Below, one piece after another: positions 29,879 through 36,359 of a stretch of 45,489 nt of DNA. Under the pieces are notes generated by a model. It was given only the letters and a program-made list of their open reading frames with translations, was not told the origin of the DNA and made no database searches. The number at the start of each line of letters is the position of its first letter. Within the stretch, counting starts at the first letter, position 1. A program made the position numbers and the translations under genes. Source of the DNA: Mycobacterium sp. (lineage in GTDB: Bacteria; Actinomycetota; Actinomycetes; Mycobacteriales; Mycobacteriaceae); NCBI GenBank assembly GCA_011620645.1, contig WOYS01000122.1, positions 24,979 through 70,467 of the forward strand. Reading direction: 5' to 3'.

Positions 29879-29907
29879 CCCCGGCGGCTTCGCTCCAGTC
29901 CGCGGGG
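29879..29907. terminator. Hairpin between convergent genes
   Basis: CCCCG-G-CGG at 29879-29887 can pair with CCGCGGGG at 29900-29907 (one bulged G). It lies directly after the hydrolase stop and before the MarR gene end. No T tract follows, so it may be a weak, two-way terminator. Confidence 0.4.
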
Positions 29908-30363
29908 CTAGCTGGTCGGCTGATCGCCGAGGCGATCCAGTGGCCCCAGCGCCGCGGCCAGCGCCGCCTGATCCTCGATGCTGAGGTTCTCCAGCATCGT
30001 GGCAAGAAAGGCGCGGCGCGTGTCGAGAGCCTCGCGGTGCTGCACCAGCCCGCGCGGGGTGGCCTCGACGAGGACGGCCCGCAGATCGGAGGGGTCGCGG
30101 GACCGCTTGACCAGCCCGAGCTTCTCCAGCCGGCGGATGGCCACCGTGGTGGTGGGTGTGCGGACCCGCTCGTGGGCAGCCAGCTCGGTCATCCGGATCG
30201 GTCCGCAGTCCATCAGCGTCAACAGAATCGAGAGCTGAGCCAGCGTCAGATCGGCGCCGGCGGCATGCGCTGCGCCGCGGTGGGTGTCTCCACGGCGCAG
30301 CACCGAGAACAGTTTGGAGAGAACACGTTGCAGCTCTCCTGCCAGCTCAGCGGTCTCGGCCAT
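29908..30363 (-). CDS. MarR-family transcriptional regulator
   Basis: A 151-residue winged-helix regulator. The MarR fold is visible: LTLAQLSILLTLMDCGPIRMTELAAHERVRTPTTTVAIRRLEKLGLVKRSRDPSDLRAVLVEATPRG, with the wing RSRDPSDLRA. The position after leuS suggests correspondence with M. tuberculosis Rv0042c. The ATG has TAGACT 8 bp upstream and no SD. The ligand and targets are unknown; the convergent hydrolase or the upstream phoX are possible targets, but nothing in the sequence proves it. Confidence 0.9.
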   Translation of the reverse strand: MAETAELAGELQRVLSKLFSVLRRGDTHRGAAHAAGADLTLAQLSILLTLMDCGPIRMTELAAHERVRTPTTTVAIRRLEKLGLVKRSRDPSDLRAVLVEATPRGLVQHREALDTRRAFLATMLENLSIEDQAALAAALGPLDRLGDQPTS

Positions 30364-30371
30364 AATTCGCT

Positions 30372-30377
30372 AGTCTA
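30372..30377 (-). promoter_or_regulatory. -10 box of the MarR gene
   Basis: TAGACT, 8 bp before the ATG at 30363 on the minus strand, consistent with leaderless transcription. Confidence 0.45.
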
Positions 30378-30505
30378 ACCTGTCTGTTTCTGCCGGGCGG
30401 GAACGCGCTGAAGATCAAATCACCTGTGCCAGGAACCGGCGCAACTCACGCCATTTCAACCAGTGCCTCGGCGAGGGTCAGGTCTACCCGGTCCTGGTCA
30501 GGAAA

Positions 30506-32575
30506 TCACACACCGATGTTCCCGCCGTCCCGCCACACCGCGACCACCGCGGGCCGCGCCGGGGCGCTGCCGCCGTCGGGCCAGTGCGACAGCGGATTCG
30601 CCAGGCTGTAGTCGTCGCCCTCGCCAGGGTGCTGGACGCTGACGGTGATCAGGTCGTCGGTGACGACCGGCCCGCAGGTCTCGGCGCCGACCGGGACGGT
30701 GAGGAACTGCTTGGTCTCACCGCGATTCGGACCGTCCAGCGCCACGGCGAACAGCCCGTCGTTGCCTTCCAGCGCGTTACCGTCGGTCGTGATCCACAGG
30801 TTGCCGTGGCTGTCGAAGGCCAGATTGTCCGGGCACGAGATCGGACTGACCTTCGTCTTGTCGAACCCCCCGTAGTAGGTGTCGGCGGCCGCGGGATCTC
30901 CGCACACCAGCAGCAGATCCCAGGTGAAGTCGGTGCCGGCATGGTTGTCGGTGAGTTCCAGCACCTGGCCGTTCTTGTTCTCGTTGCGGGGGTTCGCCGC
31001 GTCCACCGGCGCGGTGCCGTCGGTACCGCGCTTGTCGTTGTTGGTCAGCGCGACATACACCTTGCCGGTCTTGGGGTTGACGTCGAAGTCCTCGGGCCGG
31101 TCCATCTTGGTGGCGCCGGCCTTGTCGGCGGCCAGCCGGGTGAACACCGCGATCTCCTGCGGTGTGTAACCGTCGACCAGCGCTTCGGCCTTGCCGTCGG
31201 GGCCGGAGTGCAGCAGCGGAATCCAGGTGCCGCTGCCGGTGAATGAGCCCGTCGACGGTAGCTTGCCGGAACCGTCGATCTCGCCGGTCGGGATCTCGCT
31301 GGACAACTTGGCGACGTACAGCGTGCCCTCGGACAGCAGCGTCATGTTGTGCGTGACGGCCGCAGAAGAGGTTCCGGGCTGAATCTTCTTGTCCGACACG
31401 AACTTGTACATGTAGTCGAAGCGCTCGTCGTCGCCGGTGTAGACCGCCACGGTTCCGTCGTCGGTGACGTGCACGTTGGCACTCTCGTGCTTGAACCGGC
31501 CCAGTGCGGAATGCTTGACCGGCACGGAGGCCGGATCCCACGGGTTGAGCTCGATGACGTAACCGAACCGGTTCGCCTCGTTGGGTGCGGCGGCCAGGTC
31601 GAAGCGGGGGTCGAACTTCTCCCACCCGAGTTCGGACGGTTCGGCGGCCACGCCGTACCGGTCGGCCTGATCGGTGTTCGGCAACGGCGTGCCTTCGACC
31701 GCGCCGAAGTAGGAGTGGAAGTTCTCCTCGCCGGAAAGGATTGTGCCCCAGGGGGTTACGCCACCCGAGCAATTGGCGAAGGTGCCCAGCACTGCCCTGC
31801 CGGTGGGGTCGGCGGCGGTCTTGACGGTGTCGGCTCCGGCGGCCGGGCCGGTCAGGGTGAACGGGGTGTCGGCGGTGATGCGGCGGTTGTAGCGGCCGGG
31901 CACCGGGCGCAGTCCGCCCTGGGGGTTGCGCTCCACCTCGACGACCGACAGTCCGACGGCGGCGATCTCGACATCGAACTGCTCCCGGGTGGGGGCGTCG
32001 GCGTCGTAGTCGGGGAACATGAACTGGGGACTGTTGTACTCGTGGTTGACCGCCAGCAGATAGCGGCCGTTCTGGCCGGGGATCGGCAGCAGTGCGGCGA
32101 AATCGTTGTTGAAGCCGAACTGCTGGCGCTGGGAGGCGCCGGTTTGCTTGGCGATGTCGAATACCGGGGCGCCGGGCAGTACCGGATCTCCCCAGCCGAT
32201 CACCACGCGCTGTTGGTAGCCTTCGGGCACCACCACGGCATCGTCGGTGTTGATCGCCACGCTGTCGAAGCGCATGCCCGACGGTGTCTCGGGGACATCG
32301 GCTACGGTGGTGGAAGTGTCTGTGGCAGCGGGCTTTTCGCCGGAACTGCAGGCGGCCAGCGCCGATCCGGCGCCGACGGCCAGCACGGCCACCCCACCGA
32401 CGCGCAGCACGTTGCGCCGCGACATCGCCTGCACGAGATCGCCGAAGTACTCGTTGTCGCTGATGTTGGGCACCGGCTTGGAGCAGGCGTCACCGCAGCG
32501 GTTGCGGCAGGTGATGTGCGCTCGCGACGACCGACCCCGGTGCGTGACAAAAAGGCTCAACGGTGCAAGCGCCAT
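30506..32575 (-). CDS. phoX: PhoX-family alkaline phosphatase, Tat-exported lipoprotein
   Basis: Member of the PhoX (DUF839) family of Ca/Fe-dependent alkaline phosphatases. The 689-residue product starts with the family's N-terminal Cys motif (CRNRCGDAC, residues 23-31) and HPVPN-like KPVPNISDNEYFGD. A Tat signal SRRNVLRVGG (52-61) and lipobox LAAC (Cys76) predict export folded and lipid-anchored. Core motifs are NHEYNSPQFMFPD, NCSGGVTPWGTILSGEENF, HESANVHV and PEDFDVNPKTGKVYVALTNN. Start at ATG 32575 with GAAGGA upstream; the frame continues far upstream only as antisense to the hydrolase gene. A PHO-box-like array lies 75 bp upstream. Confidence 0.9.
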   Translation of the reverse strand: MALAPLSLFVTHRGRSSRAHITCRNRCGDACSKPVPNISDNEYFGDLVQAMSRRNVLRVGGVAVLAVGAGSALAACSSGEKPAATDTSTTVADVPETPSGMRFDSVAINTDDAVVVPEGYQQRVVIGWGDPVLPGAPVFDIAKQTGASQRQQFGFNNDFAALLPIPGQNGRYLLAVNHEYNSPQFMFPDYDADAPTREQFDVEIAAVGLSVVEVERNPQGGLRPVPGRYNRRITADTPFTLTGPAAGADTVKTAADPTGRAVLGTFANCSGGVTPWGTILSGEENFHSYFGAVEGTPLPNTDQADRYGVAAEPSELGWEKFDPRFDLAAAPNEANRFGYVIELNPWDPASVPVKHSALGRFKHESANVHVTDDGTVAVYTGDDERFDYMYKFVSDKKIQPGTSSAAVTHNMTLLSEGTLYVAKLSSEIPTGEIDGSGKLPSTGSFTGSGTWIPLLHSGPDGKAEALVDGYTPQEIAVFTRLAADKAGATKMDRPEDFDVNPKTGKVYVALTNNDKRGTDGTAPVDAANPRNENKNGQVLELTDNHAGTDFTWDLLLVCGDPAAADTYYGGFDKTKVSPISCPDNLAFDSHGNLWITTDGNALEGNDGLFAVALDGPNRGETKQFLTVPVGAETCGPVVTDDLITVSVQHPGEGDDYSLANPLSHWPDGGSAPARPAVVAVWRDGGNIGV

Positions 32576-32649
32576 GGCTGCGCGGGTCCTTCCCCTGGAG
32601 AACACCGGCGTGGGGTGGACGCCGGTTCGGGGCGAAGCTACGGGAGCAG

Positions 32650-32689
32650 GGCTAGCAGACGGCAAGCAGAAGGTGAACTGCAGTTGACC
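32650..32689 (-). promoter_or_regulatory. PHO-box-like direct-repeat array upstream of phoX
   Basis: Read on the phoX strand, four 7-mers recur every 11 bases: GGTCAAC, GTTCACC, GCTTGCC, GCTAGCC. GTTCACC with 11-nt spacing is the classical actinobacterial PHO box; the first unit matches 5 of 7 and the last two only 4 of 7. The first two units also form an 8-of-9 palindrome (32672-32689). It lies 75-114 bp before the phoX ATG, so control by the phosphate-sensing regulator RegX3 is inferred. Confidence 0.5.
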
Positions 32690-32697
32690 AATCGGTA

Positions 32698-33627
32698 CTA
32701 GTGCAGGATGCCGCGCAGGATCTCGATGAGCTTGCGCGGCTGATCGCCCTGCACCGAGTGGCCCGCCCCCTCGACGATGTGGGTCTGCCGGAACCCGGGG
32801 GCACTCTCGGCGAAGGCGGCGGCGTCCTCGTCGTTGACGAAGTAGGAGTCGGCGCCGCGCACCAGGGTGGTCGGCATGGTGATCGATGGGACGTCGTCCC
32901 AGAGGCCCAGGAAGGAATCCGGCATGCCTTCGTCCTTGTCGGTGACACCCTTGCGCAACGAGTCGTAGCGCCAGGTCCAGCTGCCGTCCTCGAGCCGCTT
33001 GGCGTTGTGGAACACACCGCGCCGCAACGATTTTCGGTCGCGGTGCGGGGCGGCGGCCACGGTGACGTCGAGCATCGCCGCGAACGTCGGGAAGGTGCGC
33101 TCCCCCTGCACCAGGGCGACCGCGCCCAGCTGGGCCTTGGACATCTGCTCGTGCCGTTCCGGTGCGGACGGGGTGACGTCGACGAGCACCAGTTCGGGAA
33201 CCAGCACCGGTTCGGTGGCCGCCACGCGCAGCGCGGTCAGCCCGCCCAGCGACATCCCGACCACCAGCCGCGCGCCTGGGGCATGCTCGCGCAGGACCGG
33301 TGTCACGGTTTCGGCGTTGAGCCTGGGGCCGTAGTCGCCGTCCGCGCGCCACGCGGAGCGGCCGTGCCCGGGCAGGTCGACGGCCAGCGCGGGCAGGCCG
33401 AGCCCGAGGATGACGGTGTCCCAGGTGTGCGCGTTCTGGCCGCCACCGTGCAGGAAGACGACCTCGGGGGACCGCGAGTCCCACTTCACCGCGCTGATAT
33501 CCCCGGCCTCCAGGCGCTGCGCCGACGGAAGCGGACCGCTTACCCCGGCCTGTTCGGCGTTCTCGTGCAACAGGGCGAACTCGTCGAGGCCCAGCAGCTC
33601 TTCATCTGTGATTTCCGGATTGGCCAC
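32698..33627 (-). CDS. Alpha/beta hydrolase (Rv0045c-like esterase)
   Basis: A 309-residue alpha/beta-hydrolase related to M. tuberculosis Rv0045c, an esterase of unknown physiological substrate. HGGGQNAHTWD forms the oxyanion-hole region, DLPGHGRS follows, the nucleophile elbow is GMSLGG, the acid lies near VRGADSYFVND, and the catalytic His is in GAGHSVQGDQP. Start at GTG 33627 (MANPEITDEELLGLDEF) because of homology and a TATAAA exactly 6 bp upstream; the frame is open upstream into the ino1 gene end. It lies downstream of ino1. Confidence 0.9.
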   Translation of the reverse strand: MANPEITDEELLGLDEFALLHENAEQAGVSGPLPSAQRLEAGDISAVKWDSRSPEVVFLHGGGQNAHTWDTVILGLGLPALAVDLPGHGRSAWRADGDYGPRLNAETVTPVLREHAPGARLVVGMSLGGLTALRVAATEPVLVPELVLVDVTPSAPERHEQMSKAQLGAVALVQGERTFPTFAAMLDVTVAAAPHRDRKSLRRGVFHNAKRLEDGSWTWRYDSLRKGVTDKDEGMPDSFLGLWDDVPSITMPTTLVRGADSYFVNDEDAAAFAESAPGFRQTHIVEGAGHSVQGDQPRKLIEILRGILH

Positions 33628-33633
33628 GAACTC

Positions 33634-33639
33634 TTTATA
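33634..33639 (-). promoter_or_regulatory. -10 box for leaderless hydrolase transcript
   Basis: TATAAA with a 6-bp spacer to the GTG at 33627 puts transcription start on the G of the start codon. Confidence 0.5.
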
Positions 33640-33667
33640 CGTCCCCGGATACGACTCGGCGAAAGAA

Positions 33668-34765
33668 TCAGCCCTCGATGAAAGCTTCCAGCTGCGTGCG
33701 GGCAACATCGTCGGCCAGCTGCTCCGGCGGGCTCTTCATCAGGTACGCCGACGCCGGCAGGATCGGGCCACCGAGGCCGCGGTCCAGGGCGATCTTGGCC
33801 GCGCGCACGGCGTCGATGATGATGCCTGCCGAGTTCGGCGAGTCCCAGACCTCGAGCTTGTACTCCAGGTTCAGCGGCACGTCACCGAAGGCGCGGCCCT
33901 CCAGGCGGACGTAGGCCCACTTGCGGTCGTCGAGCCAGGCGACGTAGTCCGACGGGCCGATGTGCACGTTCTTGTCGTACACCTTGTCGGCCAGCGAGCC
34001 GGTCAGGTTGCTGGTGACGGCCTGGGTCTTGGACACCTTCTTGGACTCCAGGCGCTCACGCTCGAGCATGTTCTTGAAGTCCATGTTGCCGCCGACATTG
34101 AGCTGGTATGTGCGGTCCAGGGTGACGCCGCGGTCCTCGAACAGCTTGGCCATCACGCGGTGGGTGATGGTGGCGCCGACCTGGCTCTTGATGTCGTCGC
34201 CGACGATGGGCACACCGGCGTCGGTGAATTTCTTGGCCCACTCCGGATCCGAGGCGATGAACACCGGCAGTGCGTTGACGAACGCGACCTTGGCGTCGAT
34301 GGCGCACTGGGCGTAGAACTTGTCGGCCTCCTCCGAACCGACGGGCAGGTAGGACACCAGCACGTCGACCTTGGCGTCATTGAGTGCCTTGACGACGTCG
34401 ACCGGGTCGGCGTCGGACAGCTCGATGGTCTCCGAGTAGTACTTGCCGATGCCGTCGAGCGTCGGGCCGCGCTGCACGATGATGTCGGTCGGCGGCACGT
34501 CGGCGATCTTGATGGTGTTGTTCTCCGACGCACCGATCGCCTCGGACAGGTCGAACCCGACCTTCTTGGCGTCGACGTCGAAGGCGGCGACGAATTTCAC
34601 GTCGCGGACGTGATACTGGCCGAACTTCACGTGCATCAAGCCGGGCACGTTGACGTTCTCGTCGGCGTCGCGGTAGTAATGCACACCCTGGACCAAGGAG
34701 GATGCGCAGTTGCCGACTCCGACAATCGCGACCCTGACCTCGGTGGACGCGGTGGTCTCAGACAT
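33668..34765 (-). CDS. ino1: Inositol-1-phosphate synthase
   Basis: NAD-dependent isomerase turning glucose 6-phosphate into myo-inositol 1-phosphate, the first step to phosphatidylinositol, lipomannan/LAM and mycothiol. The 365-residue product has the NAD-binding [16 protein letters not shown] at the N-terminus, then [33 protein letters not shown], and [11 protein letters not shown]. The C-terminus has [15 protein letters not shown] and LMKSPPEQ. All are typical of actinobacterial Ino1. ATG 34765 is preceded by GGAGAAGGAGAAG. It follows padR by 35 bp on the same strand, suggesting one operon under PadR control. Confidence 0.96.
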   Translation of the reverse strand: MSETTASTEVRVAIVGVGNCASSLVQGVHYYRDADENVNVPGLMHVKFGQYHVRDVKFVAAFDVDAKKVGFDLSEAIGASENNTIKIADVPPTDIIVQRGPTLDGIGKYYSETIELSDADPVDVVKALNDAKVDVLVSYLPVGSEEADKFYAQCAIDAKVAFVNALPVFIASDPEWAKKFTDAGVPIVGDDIKSQVGATITHRVMAKLFEDRGVTLDRTYQLNVGGNMDFKNMLERERLESKKVSKTQAVTSNLTGSLADKVYDKNVHIGPSDYVAWLDDRKWAYVRLEGRAFGDVPLNLEYKLEVWDSPNSAGIIIDAVRAAKIALDRGLGGPILPASAYLMKSPPEQLADDVARTQLEAFIEG

Positions 34766-34800
34766 GTACTTCTCCTTCTCCTGCTGATCTTCGGTGTTGC

Positions 34801-35349
34801 TCACGGCTTTGTATCCGGGTGGCCCTGTGCGACGCGTTCGGCCGCGATCAATTCGTTGAGCCATTTGACTTCGCGCTCACTGGACTCCAGGCCCAGCTGG
34901 TGCAACTGCTTCGTGTAGCGGTCCAGCGATGTGCCGGCCCGTGCGACGGCCTCCCGCAGACCCTCGCGTCGTTCCTCCACCTGACGGCGACGGCCCTCGA
35001 GGATGCGCATGCGCGCCTCGGCCGGCGTGCGGTTGAAGAATGCCAGGTGTACGCCGAAACCGTCGTCGGTGTAGTTCTGCGGTCCGGTGTCGGCGACCAG
35101 TTCGGTGAACCGCTGCTTGCCGACATCGCTGAGGTGGTAGACCCGCCGCGCACGACGCATCTTGGGGGTTCCGTCCGGCGCGGCATCCTCGACGATGAGT
35201 CCGTCGGCCTGCATCCGCCGAAGCGCCGGGTAGAGCGAGCCGTAAGAGAAAGCGCGGAAAGCGCCCAGCAGGCCCGTCAGCCGCTTGCGAAGTTCGTATC
35301 CGTGCATGGGTGACTCCAACAGGAGACCGAGAACGGCGAGCTCCAGCAT
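34801..35349 (-). CDS. PadR-family transcriptional regulator (Rv0047c-like)
   Basis: A 182-residue regulator with an N-terminal winged helix ([53 protein letters not shown]). A long charged C-terminal coiled-coil dimerisation helix ([20 protein letters not shown] and beyond) is typical of PadR subfamily 1. It lies immediately upstream of ino1 on the same strand. The ATG has AGGAGG just upstream. A palindrome at 35390-35410 is the likely operator, so autoregulation and control of ino1 are inferred. Confidence 0.92.
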   Translation of the reverse strand: MLELAVLGLLLESPMHGYELRKRLTGLLGAFRAFSYGSLYPALRRMQADGLIVEDAAPDGTPKMRRARRVYHLSDVGKQRFTELVADTGPQNYTDDGFGVHLAFFNRTPAEARMRILEGRRRQVEERREGLREAVARAGTSLDRYTKQLHQLGLESSEREVKWLNELIAAERVAQGHPDTKP

Positions 35350-35389
35350 CGAATCACCTCCTGGCTACGACGGACCAACACCTCGTAGA

Positions 35390-35410
35390 AGTGTATCGCG
35401 CCGATATACT
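35390..35410. promoter_or_regulatory. Palindromic operator upstream of padR-ino1
   Basis: AGTGTATCG at 35390-35398 and CGATATACT at 35402-35410 form an inverted repeat with one mismatch around CGC, about 40 bp before the padR start. PadR proteins usually bind such AT-containing dyads (often ATGT and ACAT). The placement overlaps the expected promoter, consistent with repression. Confidence 0.6.
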
Positions 35411-35483
35411 CGGCGCTACCGCAGCACCACACCCCGGCGGCCTCTGGGAATCTGGAGGGTGTCGAGGCGGTGTACAGCGCGCG

Positions 35484-35843
35484 TCAGCTCGGGTAGTTGA
35501 TCCGTTTCACCGAGGCGTCCCCGTTGAACGCGATGTATCCACTGTTCCCGAAGTTCGGCGAGACGTAGATGCTGATCTCGATGCCGGCGCGGTGAGTACT
35601 GTCGCGGGGATACCGTCGATCGGGGTCGAGGTTCGGCAGCTTGACCGGTGAGCTGGTGGTCTGCAGATCGGAGACCAGCGACTGCAGGTCGCCCAGCGTC
35701 GCCGCGCTGGTGGCGGCGGCCACCCGCTGCCGGTGTTCCTCCATGGTCAGCTGACCTTCGCTGAGCGCGTTGTCCAAGACCTTGCACGTGGCATCGCGGT
35801 CGGTGTCCCGTGCCCGTGTTCGCGCTGTCTGTCGTCCTGCCAC
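35484..35843 (-). CDS. DUF1707-domain protein (short Rv0048c-like)
   Basis: A 119-residue protein whose residues 11-61 are a DUF1707 (SHOCT-like) domain: ARDTDRDATCKVLDNALSEGQ then LTMEEHRQRVAAATSAATLGDLQSLVSDLQ. The rest is a short beta-rich tail without a membrane helix. The M. tuberculosis homologue Rv0048c is much longer (about 289 residues), so this form is reduced. Start at GTG 35843, supported by a TAGCAT box 8 bp upstream; an in-frame ATG ten codons earlier is the alternative. Function unknown; DUF1707 proteins are often membrane-linked regulators. Confidence 0.8.
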   Translation of the reverse strand: MAGRQTARTRARDTDRDATCKVLDNALSEGQLTMEEHRQRVAAATSAATLGDLQSLVSDLQTTSSPVKLPNLDPDRRYPRDSTHRAGIEISIYVSPNFGNSGYIAFNGDASVKRINYPS

Positions 35844-35851
35844 GACGAATG

Positions 35852-35857
35852 ATGCTA
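35852..35857 (-). promoter_or_regulatory. -10 box of the DUF1707 gene
   Basis: TAGCAT, 8 bp before the GTG at 35843 on the minus strand. It is part of a compact divergent promoter with the DUF5318 gene. Confidence 0.4.
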
Positions 35858-35911
35858 GAAGCTCTGCGGCCATCCCGCTGCCGTCACGCCTCGGTAGCTG
35901 GGGCACCGACG

Positions 35912-35917
35912 TACTCT
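35912..35917 (+). promoter_or_regulatory. -10 box of the DUF5318-ponA1 operon
   Basis: TACTCT, 7 bp before the GTG at 35925. A leaderless start there begins the DUF5318-ponA1-GT87 operon. Confidence 0.5.
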
Positions 35918-35924
35918 GGTGTCC

Positions 35925-36359
35925 GTGCGATTGCAGCGACAGGTGGTGGATTACGCCCTTCGGCGGCGGTCCCTGCTGGCCGAGGTGTACTCCGGGCGTA
36001 CCGGTGTCACCGAGGTCTGCGATGCGAACCCCTACCTGTTGCGCGCCGCGAAGTACCACGGCAAGACCACCTCTGTGATGTGCCCGATCTGCCGCAAGGA
36101 ACAGCTGACGCTGGTGTCCTGGGTGTTCGGCGAGCACCTCGGGGCGGTGTCGGGTTCGGCGCGCACCGCCGAGGAGCTGGTGCTGCTCGCGACCCGATTC
36201 GATGAATTCGCCGTCCATGTGGTGGAGGTGTGCCGCACGTGCAGTTGGAACCATCTGGTCAAGTCGTATGTGCTCGGCATGCCGCGTCCGAAGAAAGGGA
36301 CGCAGCGCGGCAAGGGCGCTCGAACGGCGCGTTCCGACGCGCGTACGGCCAGTGAATAG
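35925..36359 (+). CDS. DUF5318 protein (Rv0049-like), zinc-ribbon-like
   Basis: A 144-residue conserved actinobacterial protein always upstream of ponA1. Two CxxC pairs, MCPICRKEQ and VCRTCSW, plus an earlier Cys in EVCDANPYLLRAAKYHG suggest a zinc-ribbon. The C-terminus is basic (PKKGTQRGKGARTARS). GTG 35925 (MRLQRQVVDYALRRRSLL) is preferred over GTG 35919 because of the -10 spacing and the family N-terminus. Its stop overlaps the ponA1 GTG. Function unknown; a link to cell-wall synthesis is inferred from context. Confidence 0.88.
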   Translation: MRLQRQVVDYALRRRSLLAEVYSGRTGVTEVCDANPYLLRAAKYHGKTTSVMCPICRKEQLTLVSWVFGEHLGAVSGSARTAEELVLLATRFDEFAVHVVEVCRTCSWNHLVKSYVLGMPRPKKGTQRGKGARTARSDARTASE

